A DNA stretch of 64,000 nucleotides from Pedobacter sp. ok626 (GCF_900100435.1 NZ_FNEX01000008.1:186001-250000); one strand, 5' to 3'. Counted from the stretch's first letter, positions 44,928 through 55,304 are shown. Notes: generated from the sequence alone by a model not told the origin. Numbers and translations are program-made.

Positions 44928-45668
44928 CTACTGCTTTAATGAATCATGAAAACTTACCAATCTCAAAAACGCCTCCTCCCTATTCCCATTAAAATCCAGC
45001 TTATTGGCCTTTATATAATCCTGATTTTCCTTTTGAGTGGCGTTAAGCAGTGTGACTATGTCTTGTTTACCTTTGATTCGAGTGTAAACTGAATCTTTTA
45101 GCAGGTAATAACTCACTGTCTGTTCCACTTCTTTCTCAATATATTGAGTTACATTTTCAGTCACCTTTTTTACTCTTTTGGCCAGTAATGTTATTCGTCC
45201 TTCATAAAGTAGGTCATAATAGCCAGGAGCAATATTTTTAGGCACAGTTCCAGGTTTAAAATTTATAAAGTTGTGATTATGCAGAGAAAAGCGCTCTACA
45301 TGCTCTGGCTGGACTACAATTCCTCCGCTGCTGTCGGCATTTAAAAGTAACAACTGGTCACGTATCAGGTCATACATCACACTCATATTTTTATATGTTA
45401 GACCATCATAAACGATAGTTCCCTTTGTGTAACTACTATTGATAAATGAAGCATGTCCGCCATTTTTAAATTTTGGATGGGGGTAATGCATCTCCCCATT
45501 ATATAGCGGGCCGTCTGTTTTTTGCAAATTCAATAAACCACTGATAGCCTTTTGAGATACCTGTGTTACAAACAAACTATCGTCCCCGGTCTGGGCCAAT
45601 GCGGGGAATTCTAAAGCTGTAGACAGGACCAAAGCGGCAAATATTTTTAGAGCATTATTCACTGGCAT
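44928..45668 (-). CDS. Exported protein of unknown function, first gene of the DUF4249 operon
   Basis: A 246-residue protein with a signal peptide (about 1-26, ending ALAQ). The body is mainly beta-strand with HYPHPKFKNGGHASF, YDLLRDQLLLLN-like and YYDLLYEGRITLLAKRV segments, then a helical tail with lysine and asparagine. I do not recognise a named family. The start MPVNNALKIFAALVL (45668) is chosen over an ATG 42 bases upstream because it begins at the signal peptide. Four bases separate it from the TonB receptor, so it is probably part of that system. Confidence 0.75.
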   Translation of the reverse strand: MPVNNALKIFAALVLSTALEFPALAQTGDDSLFVTQVSQKAISGLLNLQKTDGPLYNGEMHYPHPKFKNGGHASFINSSYTKGTIVYDGLTYKNMSVMYDLIRDQLLLLNADSSGGIVVQPEHVERFSLHNHNFINFKPGTVPKNIAPGYYDLLYEGRITLLAKRVKKVTENVTQYIEKEVEQTVSYYLLKDSVYTRIKGKQDIVTLLNATQKENQDYIKANKLDFNGNREEAFLRLVSFHDSLKQ

Positions 45669-45743
45669 TGTGTTAAAAAATTGAATTGTTAAACAAGCAT
45701 TGATTCGCAAATCATCGTAGTAACTTTCCCAAGTTCAATTTAA

Positions 45744-45778
45744 ATACCGGAAGAAACTAAACAAGTAACTCCCGGTAT
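45744..45778 (-). terminator. Possible terminator of the xylan locus
   Basis: ATACCGG (45744-45750) pairs with CCGGTAT (45772-45778), read on the minus strand about 20 bases after the xyn10 stop. The tail (TTAAATTGAA) is not a strong U run, so termination efficiency is uncertain. Confidence 0.4.
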
Positions 45779-45797
45779 CGGTTTGAGCGTTTTATTA

Positions 45798-47486
45798 CTA
45801 TTTATTTTTTAGACCTTCAACTACACCGACATATGCCGGTTTCCTAACAAGACCTTCTGTCCATAAACCGATTGGTTCACCCGCTCTCCAGCTTGAGCTA
45901 GCTGGGCTATCCTGAGGGGCCCAGATGGTTATTCCATAGCGCTGAGCGGCAGGGATAAGCTCAAAATATCTTTTCACAACATATTTGTACATTTCTGCCT
46001 GTGCGGCATATTGTTGTGGAGTAACCTGCGCAGTTTTTATGCTCCCTTCAAACCCCATATCCAATTCAGATATTTTTATCAACTTACCGGTTGCTGCCAA
46101 CAAGGTGAACATCTCGTCAATCTTTGCCTTATTTGAAGTAGCGACAATGTGCATTTGTGTGCCTATCCCGTCAATTCTAGCACCTTTATCTTCAAGATAT
46201 TTGACATACGCAATCAAACCTTTACATTTATCGATGCTATATTCCAGATTATAATCATTGATAAAATGAATATCCGTTGCATTCCCATACTGTCTGGCCC
46301 ACTGAAAAGCTTTTAAAGCATAATCTTTACCCATATAGTCCTGCCAATAAAATTCATCAGCTGCTAAATCGGTCCTTCCTACACCCGTTTTAAGTTCGGC
46401 TGGTCTCCCATCATCCATTGGTTCATTAACTACGTCCCAGGCCTTGACCTGCCCTTTAGAAACCGTTACGATATCCTTAATCCACTTTTCAAGCGCAGCA
46501 CTCACCAGCGTTTTCTTTTCATCGGCAGTTTTTTCTATGGTGGTAGATCCGCCAAGTGGATTGTATTTTGTTAATCTTATATTATCAAAGTAATAAGTCG
46601 TAGCTGTTTTGCCCAGATTAAAGGCGATTGTCTGACTTGTTGCCATGTCCGTGTTAATGTCTGCGACATAGGTGTAGGTAGTCCAGGTAGGAGTAGAAGA
46701 AATTGATCCAAAAAATGCATAATGTTTGTAAGCACCAGGAGTGGTATGCGCCTGGGTACTGTAAGATGCAGGAGCATCTGAACGCACATCCATCTTAAGC
46801 TCATATTTTTCACCTGCTTTTACAGCTGGAGAAAACTTCAAAAACAACTGCGCGTCATAATCATTGGCTCTAACACTTGCATTAGTTATTTTCAGGGCTC
46901 TACCCACTCCGCCTTTACCCTCACCTATAGCGCTGAATGAGGCTACTGCATTCGTATTGGATTGATAATTTGCAGCATTATCAGTTTCAAAATCTGCAGC
47001 GGTTACCAAATCCCATGTGGGGCCACCACTTGAAGGTATGACAACCGGGGCTATTAATTTATTTAAATAGGTTGCATTCTGGTTGGCATGCCAGGCAAGC
47101 GTATGCCCAAAAACGGAAATACCCGCGCTTGTAGCAGTATTCAATAGCGATTGAACATTCTTTAGCGATGTACTCCCATCGGCCTGCACAACAGCACCAT
47201 GTTTCATCTCATAGCCAAGTGTGATTTCATCGAAATTACTATTCAAAAGTCTATACATTACCCCTTTGGAAACATATTCCTGTAACGAGGCTCCTGCACC
47301 TAATTTAAAATTAAGATTTGTATTTCTGTCCACATAAGTTTTTAAACCTTGGTAAGCATCTATTTCCTCCTGGGCAGCGAAAGTTACCGGCTTATCAACA
47401 TGAAAGTCGAGCGCCTCATATTTATGGCAGGAAGCAAACACTACAGACGCAACCACGCTCAGTGCTATTTTGTAAAATGGTTTCAT
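45798..47486 (-). CDS. GH10 endo-1,4-beta-xylanase with carbohydrate-binding module inserted in the barrel
   Basis: Surface or periplasmic-facing xylanase lipoprotein (signal ends FASC, Cys20), 562 residues. The GH10 barrel starts around 40, then breaks after FGHTLAWHANQNATY (about 127-140); residues about 150-305 are a CBM4/9/22-like jelly roll (WDLVTAADFETDNAANY, YYFDNIRLTKYNP); the barrel resumes with WIKDIVTVSKGQVKAWDVVNEP. Acid/base is Glu355 and nucleophile Glu474 (KISELD). This layout matches the Xyn10 enzyme of the Bacteroidetes xylan core cluster (Prevotella bryantii Xyn10C, Bacteroides intestinalis Xyn10A). It closes the xus operon, 24 bases after the lipoprotein gene. Confidence 0.93.
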   Translation of the reverse strand: MKPFYKIALSVVASVVFASCHKYEALDFHVDKPVTFAAQEEIDAYQGLKTYVDRNTNLNFKLGAGASLQEYVSKGVMYRLLNSNFDEITLGYEMKHGAVVQADGSTSLKNVQSLLNTATSAGISVFGHTLAWHANQNATYLNKLIAPVVIPSSGGPTWDLVTAADFETDNAANYQSNTNAVASFSAIGEGKGGVGRALKITNASVRANDYDAQLFLKFSPAVKAGEKYELKMDVRSDAPASYSTQAHTTPGAYKHYAFFGSISSTPTWTTYTYVADINTDMATSQTIAFNLGKTATTYYFDNIRLTKYNPLGGSTTIEKTADEKKTLVSAALEKWIKDIVTVSKGQVKAWDVVNEPMDDGRPAELKTGVGRTDLAADEFYWQDYMGKDYALKAFQWARQYGNATDIHFINDYNLEYSIDKCKGLIAYVKYLEDKGARIDGIGTQMHIVATSNKAKIDEMFTLLAATGKLIKISELDMGFEGSIKTAQVTPQQYAAQAEMYKYVVKRYFELIPAAQRYGITIWAPQDSPASSSWRAGEPIGLWTEGLVRKPAYVGVVEGLKNK

Positions 47487-47510
47487 AAATCCCGATTATT
47501 AGATTAAAAA

Positions 47511-48485
47511 TTAATTGACCCCTAATAGGAAGGTCTCTGCCTTAACTCCACGATCGCGCATAACAAGCGTATCTACAGAGGTTACTGTTCTGTCGTTCAG
47601 ATCAACCTGATAATTCAGATAAAGTGCATCACGATCCTGATTACCCCAGCTATTTTTCTCCCCTCTTTTTACAAACTTTCCAGTTCCGGTGGCTGTAAAA
47701 CTGCCATCACCTGCTGCCACGGTACAGTTACCACTATTGTCAAAAGTCAACACCAAAATACGGTCTATATTTACCCCGCCGCTGCCTTTAAATGTTACCG
47801 GAAAGGCAGCCTTATTCAGCGCCAGCGTGTTTAATTTGTTTATCTCATCCTTCTCTACATATTGCATGTGACGTACCACCATACTATTCAACGAAGTATT
47901 ACCACCTTTGCCTACAAATGTATCCTTACCCCTGCGCAGGTAATACCCCGTCCATGGATTGATGTACTTAACGGCATACATGGTAGACTTTTTAGCCGGC
48001 AATATCGAGCCCGCGTTAACAACATTAGTCATCGTTAGTGGAATAACATAGGTTGTGTTTACTGATAAAGGGTCTGCGAAAAAAGCATCAGTAAGCTGTA
48101 CTTCTACACCCCCAATTATTTTCCCTTTGGGAATAACGATCTTGTCAGAGGCTAATGTATAATAGTTAGCCGGCATCGCCCTTACTATGCCGCTCAATGG
48201 AGGTCCAAATGACAGCCCCTGAGTCATTGAGTTATCAACGGAAATCCCAATAGTTATCTCTTTTTTATTTTCATACACACCGCCTAAAGTGCCCATGATC
48301 TGAATCTTATGCTGGTTATCCAATGAAGTATCGAAAATATCCTCCCCGAGGGTAATCGTTCTGATTGGTGTCTGATAAGCGAAATAGACTGACTGCGTAT
48401 CGAAGTCAGGAAACTCCATTTCCTGATTTTTGCAGGAACCAAGTGCTGATAGGAGTACGAGTGATATATAAAGTAGATTTTTCAT
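47511..48485 (-). CDS. xusE: XusE-like surface glycan-binding lipoprotein (DUF1735/DUF5627 type)
   Basis: A 324-residue lipoprotein (signal ends LGSC, Cys18). N-terminal beta-sandwich of DUF1735 kind (VYFAYQTPIRTITLGEDIFD, YVIPLTMTNVVNAG) and C-terminal domain beginning around YINPWTGYYLRRGKDTF, typical of DUF5627. In the conserved xus cluster this slot is the hypothetical protein XusE; a role in xylan binding at the cell surface is inferred from position. It lies between SusD and the GH10 gene. Confidence 0.82.
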   Translation of the reverse strand: MKNLLYISLVLLSALGSCKNQEMEFPDFDTQSVYFAYQTPIRTITLGEDIFDTSLDNQHKIQIMGTLGGVYENKKEITIGISVDNSMTQGLSFGPPLSGIVRAMPANYYTLASDKIVIPKGKIIGGVEVQLTDAFFADPLSVNTTYVIPLTMTNVVNAGSILPAKKSTMYAVKYINPWTGYYLRRGKDTFVGKGGNTSLNSMVVRHMQYVEKDEINKLNTLALNKAAFPVTFKGSGGVNIDRILVLTFDNSGNCTVAAGDGSFTATGTGKFVKRGEKNSWGNQDRDALYLNYQVDLNDRTVTSVDTLVMRDRGVKAETFLLGVN

Positions 48486-48510
48486 CTTAATAATTTGTTT
48501 TTAATAAATA

Positions 48511-50271
48511 CTACCATCCATTGTTTTGCTGTAAAGCATTATATTTCAACCGTTCACTATTGGGAATTGGTCCGAATCTCATATAATCCTGATAGTTTCT
48601 CGCCTCTACATTTATCGGTTGATAAGTGCTTGCTGAAATACTCACACCTGTTACTGCCTCACTTAAGTTTGCATTCCATCTCCGCAAATCCCAGAAACGA
48701 AAACCTTCAAAGGCAAGCTCCAGCCTTCTCTCGTTCCTGATTAATGTTCTCATCGCATCCTTATCTGCTTTGATGGATTCCAGATAGGCATCTCCGTTTG
48801 TAGTCCCGACACCAGCTCTGGCACGAATAGCCTTAATCACATCATAAGCTGAAACTGGATTGCCGCCATTGGCCATAGGCCCCCACGCTTCATTCGCTGC
48901 CTCTGCATAATTCAAAAACAATTCGGTATAACGGATATGTGGTCTGTAGTGCTTTTGATTATTGACTGTTGGATTCAAACTTACATCCTGCCTTAATAAT
49001 TTTCGCATATAATAACCCGTTCTGGTAGAGGTTTCCCTTCTGTTTAACCCGTCATCATTGGTGGTCAAGTCTATCGTAGTATTAATTACTTTATTTGTTG
49101 GCCCAATGGTATTTCCATTATAAACAATATACTTAGCTAAACGTGGATCACGACCTATATAAGGAGTGGAAGCATTATAGCCACTAGATGCTGCATTTGT
49201 AATAGGGTAACCATTTGACATTGGAAACGCATTAACCAGATTCTGTGTAGGATTAAGACGTCCCTGTCCAGATAAGGTAGGTGGATAATTAGCGGCTTCC
49301 AGATCACTGCTTGAGCCAATATTGGTTCTCCATAGAACTTCCCTGGGACTAGCACCTGAGGCTAAGGCATCAATTTCAGCTATATTAGTATACCAGGTAA
49401 CGCCATTCGGATCTAAATTAGTAAGCCAGCCATTAAGCTGCAAAACCTGAGCTGTGTAATTAGCAGCTTCAGTCCATGTTGTGGTATTTCCGGCACTGTA
49501 TGCCTGACTTGCAGCCATCAGCGCCGACTTCGCACGAATTGCCTTAGCAATCCGGGCAGTCAGCCGCTGGTTAAAGAATTTACCAAAAACCCTATTGTAA
49601 GTTTCTACCTTAATCCCGTTATATTTTTGGGGAATCTCTGCTGCATTGGCAATATCCTTATAATCAGTAGGGAGCAGCCCTTCTGCCTTATCCAGATCGC
49701 TGTAAATTTGCTTTATACAGGCTTCGAATGTAGCTCTTGGCTGGTTAAAATTTGACTCTGGCGTTTCTGGCTCCAGAACCAAAGGAAAACCATATAAAAC
49801 ACCTCCTGCCCATCCTGCGTGCGCCTGAAGCATATAATACATCAGGTAAGCGCGCAATCCATAGGCTTCACCCTTATGTTTGTCGTTAAACATCCTATTC
49901 AACATAGGATCTTTAGAATCCCAGGTCACCTTGTCGGCCTCGGCAAGAAATATGTTTAAATACTGGATACCTGCTCTTGAATTTGTCCACTGATCAAGTG
50001 GATTAAACATAGCTGACCACTGCCCTGTGGCAATTTTTCGGTAATTATTATTAATATCATTACTTACGGCATCGTCTGTAGCCACGTCGTTAAAAGACCA
50101 GCCATTTGTAGGAAGCCGGGTATACCCGTTAAGTAATAATCCATGGGCTAACGCTGGCTCGTCGTAGATATTCTCAAAATTTCCATTATTTTGAGGAGCA
50201 GGTTCGGTAAACTTTTTACAACCTGATAGGGTAAAAAAGAAACCTATTAATAGTAATAAAATTCTGTTCAT
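48511..50271 (-). CDS. xusD: SusD-type xylan-binding lipoprotein (XusD-like)
   Basis: Surface lipoprotein of 586 residues (signal ends LSGC, Cys18, then KKFTEP). SusD landmarks: GEAYGLRAYLMYYMLQAHAG near residue 135, IRARAGVGTTNGDAYLESI and the C-terminal RNERRLELAFEGFRFWDLRR. It partners the XusC-like transporter immediately upstream (21 bases). Second of two SusCD pairs in the operon, the arrangement found in xylan core loci. Confidence 0.94.
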   Translation of the reverse strand: MNRILLLLIGFFFTLSGCKKFTEPAPQNNGNFENIYDEPALAHGLLLNGYTRLPTNGWSFNDVATDDAVSNDINNNYRKIATGQWSAMFNPLDQWTNSRAGIQYLNIFLAEADKVTWDSKDPMLNRMFNDKHKGEAYGLRAYLMYYMLQAHAGWAGGVLYGFPLVLEPETPESNFNQPRATFEACIKQIYSDLDKAEGLLPTDYKDIANAAEIPQKYNGIKVETYNRVFGKFFNQRLTARIAKAIRAKSALMAASQAYSAGNTTTWTEAANYTAQVLQLNGWLTNLDPNGVTWYTNIAEIDALASGASPREVLWRTNIGSSSDLEAANYPPTLSGQGRLNPTQNLVNAFPMSNGYPITNAASSGYNASTPYIGRDPRLAKYIVYNGNTIGPTNKVINTTIDLTTNDDGLNRRETSTRTGYYMRKLLRQDVSLNPTVNNQKHYRPHIRYTELFLNYAEAANEAWGPMANGGNPVSAYDVIKAIRARAGVGTTNGDAYLESIKADKDAMRTLIRNERRLELAFEGFRFWDLRRWNANLSEAVTGVSISASTYQPINVEARNYQDYMRFGPIPNSERLKYNALQQNNGW

Positions 50272-50292
50272 CTTTCTAATATTTTATTCAAA

Positions 50293-53200
50293 TTAAAACA
50301 TTGCCTTTATACCCAGATTGTATAATCTGGTCTGTGGAGAACCACCAAAATTCATCTCCATTATTTCTTTCTCCTTCGCTACAGTCAACAAGTTAAAACC
50401 CGCAACATAGATTCCCAGTTCTTTAAGCACTTTGCTCTTCAGCAGCTTGTCTGAAACCGTGTAAGAGATCTGAATTTTTGACAGATCAAACCGGTCTGCG
50501 CTATACATCCAGAAATCAGATGCCCTGAAATTGTTATCCCCGTTTAAGGTGGTCAATCGTGGAAAGCTTGCCTTATTTTTAGTTTCCTCAGTCCATCGGT
50601 CGCGTACTACGGAAGAATATTTGTCACTTCCATTTACCCAGAAATAATTGTCATTTTTCATCGCAGAAGCACCAAAACGTCCGGTTGCCACAGCAAAAAA
50701 TGTAAAATCCTTCCACTTTGCAGTCAGGTTCAGTCCCAGGGTTAATGGTGCACCAAACCAGCCTCCACGCCCAAGATAAACCTGGTCTTCATCATCTATA
50801 ACTTTATCACCGTTCTGATCTTTGTACTTGATGTCACCCGGTGCTAAAGTTGAACCAAATGCAGGTTTAGCCTGGTTGATGCCGTCTGCAGCTGCAACCT
50901 CGCTTGCATTCATGTAAAACCCATCACTCACCAAGCCCCAGATCGCATCGATCGGTTTACCCTGACGATATTGATAAGTATTTTCATAAGTATAAATATC
51001 CGCACGTTTTGTTGCTTTAGTGGTATAATAAGTACCTGACGCACCTATAGTCCAGTTAACCTCACCAATACGTTTGTTAAAATTTAAATGAAAATCCAGA
51101 CCAGTACGTTGATCACCATTGTAATTGCTATAGGGAACAAATGAAGAGCTTGGAAATCCCTGCGTAAAATAATTTGGATACAAAACATTGTTCTGGCCAA
51201 TTATCCCCGTTATGCTATTCCTAAAGAAGTTGGCGCTAAAGCTAATCTGGTTATTAAACATCGACCCTTGCAGGCCCAGGCTGATTTCTTTCCTTTGTGC
51301 AAATGTTAAATTCATATTGGTTCCGCGACGAGAATCGAAGGATTGCGTTCCCGCACCGTCGTTCCAGCCAAACCAGTTACCCCCTGTTGCTGTATAAATA
51401 CTCTCATATGCGAAGTACTCATCGAAGTCAAGATCGGTATTCAATATACCTGCGGATGCAGTAAGCGTTAAGTTGTCAATAAATGACAGTGATTTCAAAA
51501 AAGGTTCCTCACTAATTTTCCAGCCTATCGAACCAGCTGGTGAAAAAGCTACGCGATTTCCTGGAGGCATTTTTGGCGAACGCACAATGGCACCTGTGAA
51601 TTCAGCATAATATTTATGGCTGAAATTATACCCTAGCTGCAAGCCCAAATTTGAGTTTGTAACAGGCTGGTAGATTTGAGATTGTGCCTGACGATAGGCT
51701 GCACCCAGAATTAAAGCAGAAATGTTATGGCGATCGTCTATAGAAGTATTATAATTCAGTTGACTGGATAGCGAAATCGTTTGCCTGTACCAACTATCGG
51801 CAATAATTTGATCCCCTGACTTTGTATCCTCTCCCCAACGAGTCAAGCTGGAAATCAAATCTGAACCTGAATAAGTTGTCCAGCTCGGCTGATAGGTTGC
51901 ATAGCCATTCCGATAGCCTTGATTGTATCTGTTAGCATAATCAATCCCCATACTGGTATTAAATGTCAGCCCCTTTAATATACCGCTTAGATCAGCATCT
52001 ATTCCGGTAGTAAACTGAAATTCCCGCTGTACAAAGTTATTGTTACCACCCGCGTAAATGGCAGCGAAAGGGGTTGTCTGATTGATCTGCGTTCCACCCA
52101 AAACATATTTACCATCTATGAGTTTTGCAGTATTAACCATTGCCCAACCGGCGGCATCACTTTCTTCTAACAAACTAATTGGAATAAGGGGAGCAAACAA
52201 GTTAGGACGCAAAGTTGCAGCACTTGACCAATAATTTGTATTTACACCACCTCCATTGGAAAAGACAGCGCTTGCATCTACTCTTGCTTTTAACACCTTA
52301 GTTAATTGCATATCCACGTTACCGCGTATATTAAAGCGGTTTGTCGTCCCATTATTTTTAGCCTCTCCAAAATTTAATAGAGAACCTGAAGAATTGAATC
52401 CAACATTGGTGTAATAACGAGCTCGTTCGTTACCCCCAGAAATCTCCGTAACAACATCGTATCGTCCGTAACTACTTTTTAGATACTCAGACGAGTAGTA
52501 ATCCACATTTGGATAACGGTACGGGTTTCCTCCTGAATGGTTATATATTGCTTCTGGAGTGTATATTGGAGCCAACCCATCATTTGTCAGCGCTTCATTA
52601 TATAGGCTCATATATTCTGAGGAACCAAGATATTCAGGAAACCGCTTAGGAACATTCACTCCAGCGTTACCACGGACCGTGATTTTTTGCTTCGAGTTTG
52701 TACCTCTTTTCGTAGATACCAAAATTACCCCTTTGGCGCCACGACTTCCATAAAGCGCAACAGCAGCAGCACTTTTAAGAAACGTAATCTGATCGATCTC
52801 ATTAGCTGTAATACTACTGATGTCACGAGGTACACCATCAACCAATATTAAAGAAGTACTCATACCCCAAAGGTTATTCACATTAAAACCTGGCGAAAAA
52901 CCTGGCGCAAAAGCTTCCATGTTTTCGAGTCCATTGGTCATATAGTTTTTCTCAAACAGGTTTGAAACGTTCACATTTGACACGCCCAGCGGAAGTTCAC
53001 GCTCATCCACACTTCTGAAACCGATTGGAACAAGCCTGTCTTCCTGGGTTAAAGTGATTTGTTTCAAATCCGGGGCTGCGATAACAAAGGAGCTCTTATA
53101 ACCTGCTGCACTTACTGTCAGTACAGTTTTATCAGGTACCTCCATAGAAAACATACCTGATTGATTAGATATCACAACTATGTTATCAGCTTCGTATGTT

Positions 53201-53346
53201 ATTTCGGCCCTCTTTATTGGTTCCCCATTTGAGCCGCGGACAATGGCTTTTATAGATATTTTAACGGCATCCTGCCCCTTACTTACGCCAGTAACTAACG
53301 TAAGTAAGATGCACAAGGCCATTGCTTTTCTTAAATATTTCATCAT
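50293..53346 (-). CDS. xusC: SusC-type TonB-linked oligosaccharide transporter (XusC-like)
   Basis: Outer-membrane transporter of 1017 residues. After a signal peptide (about 1-24) comes a carboxypeptidase-regulatory-like domain (VRGSNGEPIKRAEITYEAD), a divergent plug (LWGMSTSLILVDGVPRDI, FLKSAAAVALYGSRGAKGVI) and a barrel ending in GIKAMF. It lacks the usual GYG.Q motif; VPIGFRSVDERELPLG takes that place, a form common to the second SusC in these loci. No STN domain, so FecI/FecR signalling is not expected. It lies 39 bases downstream of xusB. Confidence 0.93.
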   Translation of the reverse strand: MMKYLRKAMALCILLTLVTGVSKGQDAVKISIKAIVRGSNGEPIKRAEITYEADNIVVISNQSGMFSMEVPDKTVLTVSAAGYKSSFVIAAPDLKQITLTQEDRLVPIGFRSVDERELPLGVSNVNVSNLFEKNYMTNGLENMEAFAPGFSPGFNVNNLWGMSTSLILVDGVPRDISSITANEIDQITFLKSAAAVALYGSRGAKGVILVSTKRGTNSKQKITVRGNAGVNVPKRFPEYLGSSEYMSLYNEALTNDGLAPIYTPEAIYNHSGGNPYRYPNVDYYSSEYLKSSYGRYDVVTEISGGNERARYYTNVGFNSSGSLLNFGEAKNNGTTNRFNIRGNVDMQLTKVLKARVDASAVFSNGGGVNTNYWSSAATLRPNLFAPLIPISLLEESDAAGWAMVNTAKLIDGKYVLGGTQINQTTPFAAIYAGGNNNFVQREFQFTTGIDADLSGILKGLTFNTSMGIDYANRYNQGYRNGYATYQPSWTTYSGSDLISSLTRWGEDTKSGDQIIADSWYRQTISLSSQLNYNTSIDDRHNISALILGAAYRQAQSQIYQPVTNSNLGLQLGYNFSHKYYAEFTGAIVRSPKMPPGNRVAFSPAGSIGWKISEEPFLKSLSFIDNLTLTASAGILNTDLDFDEYFAYESIYTATGGNWFGWNDGAGTQSFDSRRGTNMNLTFAQRKEISLGLQGSMFNNQISFSANFFRNSITGIIGQNNVLYPNYFTQGFPSSSFVPYSNYNGDQRTGLDFHLNFNKRIGEVNWTIGASGTYYTTKATKRADIYTYENTYQYRQGKPIDAIWGLVSDGFYMNASEVAAADGINQAKPAFGSTLAPGDIKYKDQNGDKVIDDEDQVYLGRGGWFGAPLTLGLNLTAKWKDFTFFAVATGRFGASAMKNDNYFWVNGSDKYSSVVRDRWTEETKNKASFPRLTTLNGDNNFRASDFWMYSADRFDLSKIQISYTVSDKLLKSKVLKELGIYVAGFNLLTVAKEKEIMEMNFGGSPQTRLYNLGIKAMF

Positions 53347-53385
53347 TCTTGTCTTTAATTATCTGATTTATAAATCATGAACTAC

Positions 53386-55293
53386 TTACCAGCCTGGATT
53401 TTGAAAAAACTCCGGATACATATTCACGTCAGCTCTCTTTAATGGCAACCAATAATGCTTTTCAGTAAATGGTCGCTGCAAGATTAAGCGTTCACGATAG
53501 TTCACCACTTTGTTAAGTTTCGTATCTGTTGTCGGATTTAATGGGACTGCCCGATCAAATTCTGCTGCTGTTTTCAAAGTATAAGGTACTTCGGCCAATA
53601 AGTGCCAGCGGCGAAGGTCATTGAACCGATGTCCCTCAAAGGCAAGTTCAACAGCACGTTCACGTCTTACTTCTTTCATAAACTCATCGGTTGAACCCAA
53701 ATATTGTGCTGCAACATGCCCAACCCCAGCCCGGTCACGAATTACATTAATTGCACCTACTGCCGTTTTACTAAAACCGGGAGCCATGGCAGTAGGATTT
53801 CCATAACCATTTGCTACGGCTTCTGCGTACATCAGATAGATGTCGGCCAGACGCATATAAGGAACTTTAATGTTTAAATTCTGTCCGTAATTCCAGCCTT
53901 GATCAAAGTTGTTTGCAGTTATTGGAACAAATTTGTAAAGCATATATCCTGTTCGGCTGCCCGAACGCTCATCCCGGTAACTTCCTCCTGTATATAGATT
54001 CGCATACCGGTGCGGTTCCATATTGGTAGCCAGGGTACCCTGAACAATTTTAACCCCATCATATACAATGTCATTGTAAAACCTGGGATCACGGTTAAGC
54101 CAAGGCGACTGTGGGTCATATCCTGAACCTGAAGGGTCTGCCTGAGCCGAATTTGCTATCGGCAAACCATTTTTCATACCATAAAAGTTTACATAATTTG
54201 CTGTAGGTGCAAATACAAGGGCGTCAGCCCCTACAATAGCAGGAGTGTATTGCTTTGCGGTACCATAGGTAGAGCCATGCGCTCCCCAGTAAGGACCAGT
54301 AAAAATGGCTTCAGTTCCTCCTGGAATCAAAAAATTCTGCCCTATGGTATAAAAATTTGTACTATACTGTGCAAACGGCATTAATTTATGAGGTGCCACA
54401 CCACTCTCAGTTAAGGTTAGTAACTCTGCAAATGCTACTGCAGCCTTTTTACTTAACTCCACATTGTAAGTTTTGCCTCCACCAGACTCAAGGTTCATCA
54501 ATGGACTGGCCGCCCACAGATAGTTTTTGCCCAAATAGCCTAAAGCCATAATTTTGTTGATACGCAACTGATTTTTTCCGAAAGTCTGAACCCCGGCATT
54601 TGTATTATCCCAGTTGATCGGTAAAAGATCAGCTGCAGCCCTGAAATCCTGGGCAGCTTTTTCCGCACACTCCTGATACTTTAAACGAGGCAGTCGCAGT
54701 TGTTCATCTGAAGGCAATACACGGTCTACATATGGCAAGCCTCCGAAGTATTGCATCAACATGAAATGAAACCATCCCCTAAAAAAAAGCAACTGTCCTT
54801 TAATTAAACTACGCTCTTCATCCGTTGCATTGACTAACAGATTCATGTTCTCCAAACCCAGATTGGCTTTACGTATTCCATACCAAGCTAAAGGATACAA
54901 GCCTTTTGTCATCCTGTCATTGTCGGTATTGGCACTGGGGCCGCCAGTGGGACTCGCATAATCCATAAATCCGGCACCCCAGCCATCAAATTCCCTTTGC
55001 CAACCCCAGAAATCACCGTTGTCAATTTTATTTACAAGATGAAAATTCTGTACGGTCGACTGAATCTCATCATCTCCCCAGTTCCAGCTATTCGTCCAAT
55101 AACGATTGGTAAAATCTGGAATACAATTGTAAAGTTCCTCGGTAAAACCCTGAAAACTACGGAAATCTTTAAATGCTGTTTCTGCCGAAACATTTGCTTC
55201 GGGATCTCTGTCTAAATATTTTTTACAGGAAACCATTCCGGCTAAAGACCAGACGATTCCTACGAACAATAGGCGTTTTATATATTTTCTCAT
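53386..55293 (-). CDS. xusB: SusD-type xylan-binding lipoprotein (XusB-like)
   Basis: Surface lipoprotein of 635 residues (signal ends MVSC, Cys23, then KKYLDRDPEANVS). SusD features: LIKGQLLFFRGWFHFMLMQYFGGLPYVDRV, VPYMRLADIYLMYAEAVANGYG, INVIRDRAGV and EVRRERAVELAFEGHRFNDL near the C-terminus. It pairs with the XusA-like transporter (11-base gap). Aromatic-rich segments (YWTNSWNWGDDE) near residue 65 may contribute to glycan contact; that is inference. Confidence 0.95.
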   Translation of the reverse strand: MRKYIKRLLFVGIVWSLAGMVSCKKYLDRDPEANVSAETAFKDFRSFQGFTEELYNCIPDFTNRYWTNSWNWGDDEIQSTVQNFHLVNKIDNGDFWGWQREFDGWGAGFMDYASPTGGPSANTDNDRMTKGLYPLAWYGIRKANLGLENMNLLVNATDEERSLIKGQLLFFRGWFHFMLMQYFGGLPYVDRVLPSDEQLRLPRLKYQECAEKAAQDFRAAADLLPINWDNTNAGVQTFGKNQLRINKIMALGYLGKNYLWAASPLMNLESGGGKTYNVELSKKAAVAFAELLTLTESGVAPHKLMPFAQYSTNFYTIGQNFLIPGGTEAIFTGPYWGAHGSTYGTAKQYTPAIVGADALVFAPTANYVNFYGMKNGLPIANSAQADPSGSGYDPQSPWLNRDPRFYNDIVYDGVKIVQGTLATNMEPHRYANLYTGGSYRDERSGSRTGYMLYKFVPITANNFDQGWNYGQNLNIKVPYMRLADIYLMYAEAVANGYGNPTAMAPGFSKTAVGAINVIRDRAGVGHVAAQYLGSTDEFMKEVRRERAVELAFEGHRFNDLRRWHLLAEVPYTLKTAAEFDRAVPLNPTTDTKLNKVVNYRERLILQRPFTEKHYWLPLKRADVNMYPEFFQNPGW

Positions 55294-55304
55294 AACAATC
55301 TTAA

